A stretch of DNA of 60,503 bases from contig JAGLOO010000062.1 of NCBI GenBank assembly GCA_023138875.1, positions 1 to 60,503 on the forward strand, in the 5' to 3' direction. Made by a program: the position numbers and the translations under genes. This document shows, piece by piece, positions 9,653 through 18,777 of the stretch; position 1 is the first letter of the stretch, and every line of letters starts with the position of its first letter. The stretch is from Bacteroidales bacterium (GTDB lineage: Bacteria; Bacteroidota; Bacteroidia; Bacteroidales; GCA-2748055). Under the pieces are notes generated by a model. That model was not told where the DNA came from. It did no database searches and worked only from the letters and a program-made list of their open reading frames with translations.

Positions 9653-10537
9653 ATGAAACGTAACCGGAGAGATTTTGTAAAAATTTCCAGTATTGCTGGA
9701 ATAGGTTTAACAGTGATGAACCCTTTATTAGCCAGTTCAACCGGAGGTAAATCAGGCATGAAGTTCGGACTCGTAACTTATCTATGGGGTAAAGACTGGG
9801 ATTTGCCGACATTGATTGCTAATTGCGAAAAAGCGGGTTATCACGGTGTGGAGTTGCGCACCCAACATGCACACGGTGTTGAGACAAGTCTTAATGCTTT
9901 ACAACGAGCCGAGGTGAAAAAGCGGTTTGAAGACAGTTCCGTTACCTGTATTGGTTATGGGTCTAATTTTGAATATCACAGTCCTGATCCAGCGAAACTT
10001 CGTGAGAATATTGATCAGACAAAAGAATATATTAAACTCTGCAAAGATATCGGGGCAACGGGTATAAAAGTGAAACCAAACAACCTGCCTGACGGAATCC
10101 CGAAGGAGAAGACCATCACTCAGATTGCTGATGGGTTGAATGAGGTTGGAGCGTTTGCCGGGGATTATGGTCAGGTGATAAGGGTGGAGGTTCACGGCAG
10201 ACTAACCGCTGAATTGCCCAATATGAGAGCTATTTTTGAACAGGTAACTGATCCGAATGTAAAAATTTGCTGGAATTGTAACGACTCTGATCTGTTGCCC
10301 CCGGGCCTTGAAGGGAACTTCAATATGGTGAAAAAATGGTTTGGCGATACGGTACATATACGTGAGCTCAATACTGGTGAATATCCTTACCAGGAATTAT
10401 TCAACCTGTTTACCGGGATAAGATATGAGGGTTGGATCCTTCTCGAAGCAAGGACTAAACCAGAAGATAGAGTTGCAGCTATGGAAGAACAGTTATCTGT
10501 TTTTAACAAATTGATTGCGAATGCTGAAAATGTCTGA
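9653..10537 (+). CDS. Tat-exported sugar phosphate isomerase/epimerase-like TIM-barrel protein
   Basis: The 294-residue protein begins with a twin-arginine signal (RNRRDFVKISSIAGIGL) and continues as a xylose-isomerase-like AP-endonuclease-2-type TIM barrel. The visible barrel strands include MKFGLVTYLWG, YHGVELRTQHAHG, TGIKVKP, IRVEVHGR, VKICWNCND and YEGWILLEAR. The acidic and His residues at strand ends (E in GVELR, E/H in VEVHG, E in LLEAR) are the expected metal and substrate ligands. It is followed 20 bases later by a Gfo/Idh/MocA oxidoreductase, a frequent pair in Bacteroidota for oxidation and isomerisation of unusual or 3-keto sugars. The specific sugar is not deducible. Confidence 0.83.
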   Translation: MKRNRRDFVKISSIAGIGLTVMNPLLASSTGGKSGMKFGLVTYLWGKDWDLPTLIANCEKAGYHGVELRTQHAHGVETSLNALQRAEVKKRFEDSSVTCIGYGSNFEYHSPDPAKLRENIDQTKEYIKLCKDIGATGIKVKPNNLPDGIPKEKTITQIADGLNEVGAFAGDYGQVIRVEVHGRLTAELPNMRAIFEQVTDPNVKICWNCNDSDLLPPGLEGNFNMVKKWFGDTVHIRELNTGEYPYQELFNLFTGIRYEGWILLEARTKPEDRVAAMEEQLSVFNKLIANAENV

Positions 10538-10557
10538 TATTTCAAAAAACATGTATA

Positions 10558-11922
10558 ATGACAGAAAGAAGAGATTTTATTAAGAAAAGCGTATTGGGAA
10601 CGGCTGGAATAGCCATTGGCGGTATGGGGTTAAGTGCTAAATCGTATGGTTCAATCATCGGTTCTAACGAGCGCATCAATGTAGCAGTAGTTGGTATCCG
10701 CGGACGGGGTAATGGGCACATTAAAAGTTGGTGCACATTAAAAGATAGCCGGAATGTACGGTTGAAAACCATTTGTGATGTGGATGAACAGTTTTTTGCC
10801 GAACGTTCAAAATTTATTTTAGATGAAACCGGCGTGAAACCATTGACCGAATGGGATACCCGCAAAGTTTTTGATGACAATGAAATCGATGTGGTTTCAT
10901 TCGCAACCCCTAACCACTGGCATGCACTTGAAACCATCTGGGCCTGTCAGGCAGGTAAACATGTTTATGTTGAAAAACCATCCTCCCATAATATTTTTGA
11001 AGGGCGGAAAATGATTGAGGCAGCCCGCAAATACAATATGCATGTTCAGGTAGGATTCCAGAGCCGTTCGAGTGATAGTGTAATGGAAGCGATAAAATTC
11101 TTGCATAACGGAGGTATTGGTGATGTTTATCTGGCTCGTGGACTTTGCATTAAACCACGTGATTCATTTGGTATTGCGAAAGACAGTATACCTCCTGCCA
11201 CACTTCATTACGACCGTTGGTTAGGTCCGGCTTCTTATCGCCAGTATAATGAGAAGAAGGGTCATTACAATTGGCACTGGCATTGGGATACCGGTAATGG
11301 GGATACCGGAAATCAGGGTCCGCACCAATTCGATATAGCCCGCTGGGGACTCAATAAAAACGAGCACCCGGTTTCGGTTTATTCGACCGGTGGTATTTAT
11401 GGTATCGATCCTGATGAGTGTTCCCAGGAAACACCGAATACGCAATCTTCACTATTTAAATACAGCGATGGGAAAATGCTTGAGTTTGAAACCCGGGGCC
11501 GGTATTCAAACAGTGAATCAAGCCTTGGTATACGCATCGGGAATATTTTTTATGGTACTGAAGGATACCTTGAAATTAATGGCGGAACATGGAAGGCTTT
11601 CCGTCAACGGGAGAAAGAGCCTTTTGCAGGTTCAGGATCAGTCGAAGAAAAACCAATTGATCCAACTTTTCGTGTTGCCCCGGGAGGCACAGAGCATTAT
11701 GCCAATCTTATTGATGCCATTCGTTCAGGAAATATAAGCGACCTGCATTGTGATATCCGTGAAGGAGTTTATTCATCTGCACTACCTCACCTGGCTAATA
11801 TATCCTATCGCCTTGGACGGGAATTGAAATTTATGGGTGATTATGAAAAGTTTGCCAATGATTCCGAGGCGGACACCATGCTTACACGGAGTTACCGCAA
11901 ACCTTATGTAGTTCCGGAGTAA
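10558..11922 (+). CDS. Tat-exported Gfo/Idh/MocA family oxidoreductase
   Basis: The 454-residue protein carries a twin-arginine signal (TERRDFIKKSVLGTAGIAIGG), a Rossmann NAD(P)-binding start (VAVVGIRGRGNGH) and the family's catalytic EKP motif in VYVEKPSSH. The C-terminal alpha/beta domain includes WHWHWDTGNGDTGNQGPHQ, characteristic of the secreted Bacteroidota subgroup. Relatives act on sugars, including 3-keto-glucosides and inositol, with a tightly bound cofactor. It sits between the TIM-barrel isomerase and the DUF6807 lipoprotein, with 20- and 29-base gaps, so the three are probably co-transcribed. Both Tat enzymes should act in the periplasm. Confidence 0.9.
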   Translation: MTERRDFIKKSVLGTAGIAIGGMGLSAKSYGSIIGSNERINVAVVGIRGRGNGHIKSWCTLKDSRNVRLKTICDVDEQFFAERSKFILDETGVKPLTEWDTRKVFDDNEIDVVSFATPNHWHALETIWACQAGKHVYVEKPSSHNIFEGRKMIEAARKYNMHVQVGFQSRSSDSVMEAIKFLHNGGIGDVYLARGLCIKPRDSFGIAKDSIPPATLHYDRWLGPASYRQYNEKKGHYNWHWHWDTGNGDTGNQGPHQFDIARWGLNKNEHPVSVYSTGGIYGIDPDECSQETPNTQSSLFKYSDGKMLEFETRGRYSNSESSLGIRIGNIFYGTEGYLEINGGTWKAFRQREKEPFAGSGSVEEKPIDPTFRVAPGGTEHYANLIDAIRSGNISDLHCDIREGVYSSALPHLANISYRLGRELKFMGDYEKFANDSEADTMLTRSYRKPYVVPE

Positions 11923-11951
11923 GTTTGAAAAATGATTAAGATAAGAAGCAT

Positions 11952-13031
11952 ATGAACAAGCCAATTTCAATTGTATTACTGACTGCTGTTTTTGCCGTTT
12001 CCTGTGGTACAAACCCAGGTAAAAAAGATCAGAAAAGTCATGAAGATCAGGGTTTAAAAGTAGAGCTCATTGACAAAACCTCTGAACACAGGATCGATGT
12101 AATTATTGACGGGAAGCTTTTTACCTCATATTGTTGGCCTGATAATGTATTTAAACCCATACTCTATCCGGTATTCACTTCAGCCGGCACTGAAATTACA
12201 CGTGGATTTCCAATAAAGCCCAGGACTGGCGAACGAGTTGACCATCCGCACCATGCGGGTATGTGGTTAACCTATGGCAATGTGGATGGTTTTGATTTCT
12301 GGGGCAATGGTTCTGAAGGATTGGGAAAACAGAATGACAATGGTGGTGTAATTAAGCACATCAAGGTTGATCAAATCTCCGGAGGTATTGGTGAAGGCTC
12401 CATGGCTACTGTTGAAAGCTGGACAGATCAATCAGGGAATGAACTTCTGGGGGAATTAACAGAATATCACTTTATTGCCACCGGATCAACACGTATCATC
12501 GACAGGATTACAACGTTAACAGCCGGCGATAAAGAAGTTACGTTGCCGGACACCAAAGAAGGAATGTTTGCGATTCGTGTGGCCCGTCAGCTCGAATTGC
12601 CTTCGGAAGGTGAAATTACCCTGTATAGTGCCGACGGGCATCCTGCAAAAGTAGAGACGATGTCAAATGAAGGAATTTCCGGAGATTACAGGAGCAGTGA
12701 AGGAAGTTCCGGAATGGACGTATGGGGTACACGTGCTAAATGGATGGATCTGTATGGAAATATAGGTGATGAAAAAATCTCTCTGGTTATTTGTGATCAC
12801 CCCAAAAACCAGGGTTATCCAACCTACTGGCATGCGCGCGGATATGGATTGTTTTCAGCCAATCCATTTGGTTGGAACGATTTCACAAAAGGCCAGGAGC
12901 AAATGAATTTTAACATTCCTGCCGGACAATCTGTAACTTTCAGATACAGGGTAATTATTAGTTCCGGGGTTCATTTAGAGGATACTGAAATTAATGCTTA
13001 TGCAGATGATTTTGCCAGGGAGTATGAATAG
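11952..13031 (+). CDS. DUF6807 (PmoA-like) family lipoprotein
   Basis: The 359-residue protein has a lipoprotein signal with lipobox (TAVFAVSCG), followed by an all-beta DUF6807 domain. Recognisable conserved pieces are FKPILYPVFTSAGTEITRGFP, HPHHAGMWLTYGNVDG and the late CDHPKNQGYPTYWHARGYG, here given as partial strings. Members often accompany secreted Gfo/Idh/MocA and isomerase enzymes in sugar utilisation loci, which fits its position as the last gene of the run starting at 9653. No enzymatic function is established for the family. Its stop codon abuts the GTG of the broken kinase gene. Confidence 0.82.
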   Translation: MNKPISIVLLTAVFAVSCGTNPGKKDQKSHEDQGLKVELIDKTSEHRIDVIIDGKLFTSYCWPDNVFKPILYPVFTSAGTEITRGFPIKPRTGERVDHPHHAGMWLTYGNVDGFDFWGNGSEGLGKQNDNGGVIKHIKVDQISGGIGEGSMATVESWTDQSGNELLGELTEYHFIATGSTRIIDRITTLTAGDKEVTLPDTKEGMFAIRVARQLELPSEGEITLYSADGHPAKVETMSNEGISGDYRSSEGSSGMDVWGTRAKWMDLYGNIGDEKISLVICDHPKNQGYPTYWHARGYGLFSANPFGWNDFTKGQEQMNFNIPAGQSVTFRYRVIISSGVHLEDTEINAYADDFAREYE

Positions 13032-14270
13032 GTGATTACTCCCCTTTCAACTGTTTCAACATTTCAATTGGCTGTGAAAAGAAGCAGGCTTGAATATGTC
13101 ATCCCCAATCTGCTGGCCCTGGTGATTACCATTGGCCTGATCAGGTATATTCCGGTGCTTTCCACAAAGTACCTGATGAAGGTGGTCGATTCCGAAATCA
13201 TGAATCCCGATGACTACAAGTATTATTACGACCTGGATGGGGATGGAACCAGTGAGATCATTTCAATTTATCTTAATTCTTCGGATAATTTTAGCCATTT
13301 CTGTTGCCAATTTAAACCAAGCAACCATCAATCAGTTCAATCTTCCCGGACAGCTCTTGACGCTTGGGGAGGTCCTGGACCTGCATGATATTAACTCTGA
13401 TGGGATCAAAGATATATTTGTATGTTCCAAGAAGAATGATTCACTTTTTCTGACAATTATTGATGATCTCTATGGTCGTCCTACCAACACCAGGGAGTAT
13501 TTCATTGAAAGGATCAATACGTACAATGACAATGGTGATTACCTTTTTTCACCAGGAACGATAACCGACCTGACCAGGGATGGCTCTCCGGAGTATGTAT
13601 TTGGTATTAACGGTGGACATTCCCTGCAGCCCAGGTGTGCTTACGCGGTTGACTACCGGAACGATAGCGTATATAGATCTCCCCTGAGCGGGGCAGCTGT
13701 GGTTGGGCTCGATTTTTTTGACCTGGATAAGGATGGTGCTTGACGAATCCCTTCAGTTTTACAAACCTCTGATCATGTTGTATGCGGCACCGTCCTGGAT
13801 AAACCTCAAACCATTTGTCTTCGAAAACAGAAATTATTTGCTGGCATACCACCGGTACAGGGGATCAGGTAAATACACTTTGATTCTGTCATGAATGAAT
13901 CAAGTTTTGGATATGCCACTAATAACCGGCTCATCAGTAATCTGCAGCTTCAGTCCATCAAGAACCAGCTCGATCCCCATTTCACATACAATGCGCTCAA
14001 TGCAGTGGGTTCCTTGATTTATAAGGAGGAGAAAGACCTGGCCTATCAGTATCTGAAGGGATTAGCGGATCTGCTCCGGATGGTATCAGCTGATGCTTCT
14101 GAAGTTACCTGGAGCTTTTCAGATGAACTTGAGTTTGTGCCCAAAATGAGCATTCTTACTTTTGTTGAGAATTCCTTGAAGCCACCGGGAATAAAGCACG
14201 GTTTGAAGTAAAGGACCTGTTTGAATATGATCTTAAAGCAGCAGGAACGCTTGTAGAAATCACTATATAA
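13032..14270 (+). pseudogene. Degraded LytS-type sensor histidine kinase (frameshifts and internal deletion)
   Basis: Pieces of one kinase lie in successive frames. A GTG start with a membrane segment and YYDLDGDG runs to about 13300; the frame then shifts and reads DLHDINSDGIKDIFV to FFDLDKDGA, stopping at 13741-13743. A third frame continues to 13894, and from 13891 the kinase core appears with NQLDPHFTYNALNAVGSL. The catalytic domain then jumps from the start of its linker to VPKMSILTFVENS, another frame disruption follows, and only the tail AGTLVEITI remains before TAA at 14268-14270. The parts align in order with the intact kinase at 924-3011, but several hundred codons are missing. The final TAATG overlap with the regulator gene is kept. 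Confidence 0.85.
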
Positions 14271-14788
14271 TGAACACAGACGAAATCTCAATACTGATCG
14301 TTGATGATGAGTATGCCATCCAGGCTGTGAAAGCGTCTGCTTTTGATTACCTTCTCAAGCCGGTTGATCCGGATGAGCTTGCGCAGAGCATCAGAAGGTT
14401 CGGAGATGACAGGAAACAGAAGTGTTTAAATGACAGGATTGATGAATTGCTGGTTAGCCTGGGTATTGGACGAAGGTTAAAACTGAATACCAGGACAGGA
14501 TTTATAGTGATCGATCCGAAGGAGATAGTCTGTTGTATTGCAGATGGGAATTATACGGAGATTGTACTGGTGAATGAGCGTAGGGAGGTCATTTCCAGTA
14601 ACCTGGGCAGCCTTGAGAAGGATCTTTCGGGCAATGGATTCTTTCGGATCAGCCGATCCGGCCTGATCAACCTCCACTACCTGACCCATGTGTGCAATAA
14701 GTCCGGTACCTGTAGGCTGCAAGGTGGTTCGGTTATTGAATTGAAGGTGGTGAGGAACCGGTTGAAGCAGCTTTCGAGTAGCTATTAA
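14270..14788 (+). pseudogene. LytTR response regulator with the receiver core deleted
   Basis: The frame is open for 172 residues, but the receiver domain jumps from its first strand (ILIVDDEYAIQAV) directly to its last (ASAFDYLLKPVDP). About 75-80 residues, including the phosphoacceptor Asp and the conserved Thr, are missing compared with the intact paralogue at 3008-3760. The LytTR DNA-binding domain (IVCCIADGNYTEI, FFRISRSGLINL) looks complete. The protein could still be made and bind DNA without phosphorylation control, or it may simply be decaying along with its kinase. The last 56 bases overlap the convergent gene at 14733-15179. Confidence 0.75.
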
Positions 14789-15179
14789 AGGAGAGGTAGA
14801 AGGCGGCCCATAGCACCAGGAGAATGAGGGGAAGGGCGGAGTAGTCGGAAAGATAGAATCCATAAAAAGTCAGGATACAACTGTTGGATGGATTGTCCGT
14901 TTCATAAATTACCTGGACCTCTCTTCCATATTCATATTCAAAATTTTCAGGGCCATGGGTGGTGTAGGTGCTGTCCTCCACTGTATAGAGGATTTCACTG
15001 GCATAGGTAAGGATCGTTTTTCCGTCCACGGTTTCCCTGGGAACCAGGTGGTACCGGGATACCACCCCTTCAGTTCTTGTACCATCAACAATTAGCTTCC
15101 ATCTCCTGGAAACCGGCAGGATCAATATCAGGAGACAAATCCCGTAAAACGTCCATTTGCTGATGCTGTATACTTTCAT
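14733..15179 (-). CDS. DUF3592-like membrane protein
   Basis: The 148-residue protein has an N-terminal membrane helix (WTFYGICLLILILPV), an exposed beta-rich middle (TEGVVSRYHLV, ILYTVEDSTY, GREVQVIYE) and a second helix (ALPLILLVLWAAFYL). Helix, then a domain with a VxYxxxxP-like strand, then helix is the layout of DUF3592 proteins, whose function is unknown. The gene converges on and overlaps the broken LytTR regulator by 56 bases, so its 3' end may have been placed there by the same rearrangements. It has a short Ser-rich tail (SKAASTGSSPPSIQ). Confidence 0.6.
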   Translation of the reverse strand: MKVYSISKWTFYGICLLILILPVSRRWKLIVDGTRTEGVVSRYHLVPRETVDGKTILTYASEILYTVEDSTYTTHGPENFEYEYGREVQVIYETDNPSNSCILTFYGFYLSDYSALPLILLVLWAAFYLSFNSYSKAASTGSSPPSIQ

Positions 15180-15333
15180 CGGCGTAATGGGTTGAAGTTG
15201 CCGTTAAAATTATGGCATATATTCCGGTTACGGAAATGTGTTTTCGGATGCTTGTTTTTTTCTTAGAGTGGTCAGGAGAAATACCTTTTTCACTGGAGAA
15301 AATAGTTGGCAGAAAAAGTAAAAAACTGGAATT

Positions 15334-15759
15334 CTAATCTGGTAAATGATCCTGAACCAGTCTGCACAGTTTACTTGCTATTAAGGGTTTGGTTATATAG
15401 TCATCGCAACCAGCTTTGATTGCTTTCTCTCTGTCCCCTGACATGGCATAGGAAGTCTGAGCTATGATCGGGATATCGGGGTTGAGCTTTTTGATGGCCC
15501 GTGTAGCTTCAAATCCATCCAGGAACGGTAATTTCAGATCCATTAAGATTAAACTCGTTTCAGGATTCATGATGATATGATGGATCGCATCATTGCCATC
15601 AATTACACTGTGAAGTTTAATTTTTAAAGGTCTGAGGATTTGCTCCACCAATGTCTGGCTGGCCTCGTCGTCTTCAACAAGAAGAATTGATTTCATTGAT
15701 TTTGTAACTGGAGGGAGATTCATAGTTTGTGATTTCTTAGATAAGATTGAGACCAGCAT
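15334..15759 (-). CDS. Single-domain response regulator (CheY/DivK-like receiver)
   Basis: The 141-residue protein is one receiver domain. It has the acidic patch (LLVEDDEASQ), the phosphoacceptor Asp in LILMDLKLP, the conserved Thr/Ser in AQTSYAMSGDREKA and Lys in YITKPL. There is no output domain, so it probably works as a phosphorelay or protein-protein switch for a hybrid kinase encoded elsewhere. A weak alternative start lies at the Met of MNLPPVTKSMKS, which would remove about 12 residues not conserved in the fold. No partner kinase is adjacent. Confidence 0.88.
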   Translation of the reverse strand: MLVSILSKKSQTMNLPPVTKSMKSILLVEDDEASQTLVEQILRPLKIKLHSVIDGNDAIHHIIMNPETSLILMDLKLPFLDGFEATRAIKKLNPDIPIIAQTSYAMSGDREKAIKAGCDDYITKPLIASKLCRLVQDHLPD

Positions 15760-15889
15760 CGATTTAGCTTTTGATATATGGCATGAAATTCAACAGATCT
15801 TATATTCAAATATAGCTAATAGTGGTCTAATTTGAAGTTAGATATGAATTCTTTTACGAAGGGCAAAGAATCGTATATGAGCAGCTTCA

Positions 15890-17140
15890 TTAATAACCCA
15901 GTAACCATTTCCAGGCAGGCTTAATGGTTATCTGTTTTCCAGAGAATTCAATTGAATCTTCCTCGTTCTCCGTTATAATCAGACCGGAATCCAGTTTGTA
16001 ATATTCCATCGTTTCTTTTAGTCCTTTTAGTTCACGATCATAAGTATTTTTCTCATACAGTGATGCTGAAACCTGAATAGCTTGATTAATTTTATTGAGT
16101 TCTTTAATGATAAAATCACATTCCGTTTTTTGCCTGTGATAGTAAATATTTTTTCCACGTCTTTTCAGTTCCAGAAAAACAAGGTTCTCAAGCGTTCTGC
16201 CCCTGTTATCAGAAAAACTAAAGCCAAGCCGGTTTACCAAAGCCAGATCTATAAAATAGATTTTCTTGGGATTTTGTATCTGTTTTTTTAATGAATAATC
16301 AAACTTATTTACATGAAATATCAAATAAGAGTTCTGGAAGAATGTCAGATAGTTTTTTATTGTGCTTGCATTGCTTATACCAACTATTTTTGCCAGAGAA
16401 TTGAAGGAGGATAATTTTGAAACATTGCTTGCCAGATAATAAACAAGTTCCAGTATTTCGCGTTCGTTTGTTAGATTATTTCTGACCATTATATCTCTGT
16501 ACAATATGCTTTCATATAGAGATTTTAAATATTGAATATTCTGGTTCCGGATATACAGAGGAAAACCACCACTTGCAGTATATTGATGGAAATGTTTAAT
16601 GATTTCCGCACGGCTTTCCGTAGAATAGATTTCAGAGTCTTTAATTGTTATGTCTTTGAATGCCAGGAATTCTTTGAATGAGAAAGGATAAAGTTCAAAA
16701 GAAATATACCTGCCGGTTAAATGTGTTCCCAACTCCCTGCTTAATATAGTGGCATTGGAACCAGTAATAAACACCTTGTTCCCATAGTCATATAAACGTC
16801 TGACAAATCGTTCCCAACCTTTAATATTCTGAATTTCATCGAAATAAAACGTTTGTTGTTTCCCGAATAATTCTATGAACACTTCAAACAAATCCTGAAA
16901 ATCATCTACTGTAAACTGAATTAATCTATCGTCATCAAAATTCAGATAATAATCCTTCTCTTTCAGTTTGTTGCGGATCTGTTGTAGCAGAGTAGATTTT
17001 CCACATCTTCTGACTCCTGTAATCACAAGGATCTCATCACTTGAGATCAGTGATTCAGAGATACCCCTCTCAAGAAATTGAGAGTCCCATTGTAAGCCTC
17101 TTTGATCATAAATCACTGATTTTAAAAGAATCCTGTCCAT
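15890..17140 (-). CDS. AAA+ ATPase with DUF4143 domain
   Basis: The 416-residue protein has Walker A GVRRCGKST (about 42-50), Walker B TFYFDEIQN and sensor VFITGSNA, then a middle helical domain and a C-terminal DUF4143 region with TECDFIIKE, the PD-(D/E)xK-like site. It resembles the gene at 5574-6701 in architecture but differs strongly in sequence, so it is not a recent copy. The gene is AT-rich compared with its neighbours, suggesting acquisition. It stands alone, with over 130 bases on each side. Function in this family is unproven; association with toxin-antitoxin-like mobility is common. Confidence 0.85.
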   Translation of the reverse strand: MDRILLKSVIYDQRGLQWDSQFLERGISESLISSDEILVITGVRRCGKSTLLQQIRNKLKEKDYYLNFDDDRLIQFTVDDFQDLFEVFIELFGKQQTFYFDEIQNIKGWERFVRRLYDYGNKVFITGSNATILSRELGTHLTGRYISFELYPFSFKEFLAFKDITIKDSEIYSTESRAEIIKHFHQYTASGGFPLYIRNQNIQYLKSLYESILYRDIMVRNNLTNEREILELVYYLASNVSKLSSFNSLAKIVGISNASTIKNYLTFFQNSYLIFHVNKFDYSLKKQIQNPKKIYFIDLALVNRLGFSFSDNRGRTLENLVFLELKRRGKNIYYHRQKTECDFIIKELNKINQAIQVSASLYEKNTYDRELKGLKETMEYYKLDSGLIITENEEDSIEFSGKQITIKPAWKWLLGY

Positions 17141-17304
17141 AGCTGGCTTTTAATACACAAATATATAAAGTTTCTATTTAAAATAGAAGCAATGACATGA
17201 TAATTGTTATTTAAAATAGAAAAATAGCTTAAATACCTGCTGAAACAAAGGGGTAGTGAAGTAAACCACAAAGAGCACGACTAATCAGTAATTGACACTT
17301 CGAT

Positions 17305-18546
17305 CTACGGGTATTCGGGTTTTCCGACCTTTCCGATAAAGACAATAGTTCCCGTTGAATTTTCTTTTATGAGATAAAGAAACGGTTTATCTGCTTTGAA
17401 ATAGATGGGACTACCACTTCCATGGCTACTGAGTTCACGCATCTCCACAATGGTGGCTGCCGCGGCTTCGGTGCCCTCTTCCTGTACATCGATAAAGGTC
17501 TGGTGGATTACCCTTGAAATATACAGGTCTCCGGCAGGATTGATCCTGGTGAAATCCGCTTCACCTGTGAAAGCCACGCCTAATCCAAGGTTTTTCAGCG
17601 GATCATTCAGGAGTTCCTTGAACTCATATTTGAACTTTGGTAAATCGACCTGGACGCCTGTGAAACTGGAATTATCGAACCATGAATCCCAGTGGGCAAC
17701 ATCCATTTTGTCCACCAGGTCTGAAACCTCATTCTCAGAGCAAGGGAGCATCACCACCATGCTGAAGGTACTGTCCCCGTATGGAAGTTCAACTGCAGTG
17801 AAGTCCTCATTCGAAGTGTATACAAAATCGCCGGTAACGCGCATATAGTCGGTCTGGTGTTTGGTCCCGTCCGCAAGGTTGAAATCCCCTTCGTAAGTAT
17901 CCTCTTTAACAAACTCATATTTCCAGGTTGCATTGAAATAGATGGCATTGATAAGGTACATCACAGCATTCCCGGGGATGAAGTCCAGCATATCTTTAAT
18001 CTTACCGTTGGTTTTATCCTCGATCCATTGATTGATTACCTCTACGGTCTGTGGATCGGAAAAATCAATTTCCTTCACTGCGGCATCAAAATAGTCCTTA
18101 TTGGTATTTATGAATTCTGGTAATACCTGGAATCCCAGGCGGTACCAGATACTGTTGGCTATTGAGAAGTCAACCTTATCATCCAGATGTATCAGTTGAT
18201 CCATCAGGTCCTTGTAACTCTCATTGACCTCCTCTGTGGAAAGATCACCGAAATGCAGGACATCGTTAAATGCCTCCAGGGTAGTTCCGGCAGCGCCGTT
18301 GTAGGTCATCCCTAGGGCATAGGATACACTCAGGGGAGAGATCATGATATTATCTTCTTCACTCAGGATACACACCTCCCTGAACAATTCGAAGCCAAAA
18401 GCTTTATCGGCCTCAATGATCTCTGCGGCCTTCTTGTTAAGGGTTATTTTCGGGATTTCCTTCTGAATTGGCCCTGATTCCTCGCATGAAGGAAAGGTGC
18501 ATACTGAAATCAGAATGACTACTATATAAGAGATATAACTTTTCAT
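17305..18546 (-). CDS. Serpin-family protease inhibitor, lipoprotein (copy 1)
   Basis: The 413-residue protein has a lipoprotein signal (VVILISVCTFPSCEE) and a full-length serpin fold: the helix A-B region NIMISPLSVSYALGMTYNGA, the hinge EEGTEAAAAT before the reactive centre loop, and the C-terminal KPFLYLI region. The Gly/Ala-rich hinge indicates an inhibitory rather than a non-inhibitory serpin. The loop reads EMRELSSHGSGSP, with L or R as plausible P1-P3 residues, so chymotrypsin-, subtilisin- or trypsin-like targets are possible; this is inference. Anchoring at the cell surface would protect against external proteases. Copy 2 at 20362-21606 differs mainly in this loop. Confidence 0.93.
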   Translation of the reverse strand: MKSYISYIVVILISVCTFPSCEESGPIQKEIPKITLNKKAAEIIEADKAFGFELFREVCILSEEDNIMISPLSVSYALGMTYNGAAGTTLEAFNDVLHFGDLSTEEVNESYKDLMDQLIHLDDKVDFSIANSIWYRLGFQVLPEFINTNKDYFDAAVKEIDFSDPQTVEVINQWIEDKTNGKIKDMLDFIPGNAVMYLINAIYFNATWKYEFVKEDTYEGDFNLADGTKHQTDYMRVTGDFVYTSNEDFTAVELPYGDSTFSMVVMLPCSENEVSDLVDKMDVAHWDSWFDNSSFTGVQVDLPKFKYEFKELLNDPLKNLGLGVAFTGEADFTRINPAGDLYISRVIHQTFIDVQEEGTEAAAATIVEMRELSSHGSGSPIYFKADKPFLYLIKENSTGTIVFIGKVGKPEYP

Positions 18547-18607
18547 CTGTTAAAATTTTTTGCTTGCAGAAAATCTGCAAAAAATTATTAATTCATTCAG
18601 GAACTCA

Positions 18608-18662
18608 CATATTCTTTTTTAATCATGCACCTGTGTGCAATTTATGATTAATAAAGAATATG
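18608..18662. promoter_or_regulatory. Palindrome upstream of serpin copy 1
   Basis: Two 19-base arms (18608-18626 and 18644-18662) are inverted repeats with a single mismatch, separated by 17 bases. The palindrome starts 62 bases upstream of the serpin ATG and is conserved exactly in copy 2. It could be an operator for a dimeric regulator, a terminator-like hairpin, or both. Confidence 0.55.
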
Positions 18663-18777
18663 TTCGTTTCATGGTGTCGTTTTTATATTACATAAGGAAG
18701 ATGCAGGATTTGCACTTATGGTTGCGGCAATAAGCAAATCACCCCCAAAGCATATCATGCAATTCGTGTGATTCCGA

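Larger units (their letters stand above)
17280..18748. repeat. Direct repeat A: duplicated serpin gene with its upstream region
   Basis: This 1.47 kb segment is nearly identical to 20337-21809, in the same orientation. The left edge is ACTAATC(A/G)GTAATTGACAC and the right edge ends in CACCCCCAA, after which the two copies diverge abruptly. It includes the serpin gene, the hairpin TTGCAGA/TCTGCAA near the start codon and the 55-bp palindrome. The 230 bases upstream of the gene are essentially unchanged between copies. Confidence 0.92.

Noticed and set aside
17405-17848. 147-codon frame antisense to serpin copy 1 (and a similar one in copy 2)
   Set aside because: It mirrors the serpin coding strand; the serpin is full length with all family motifs.
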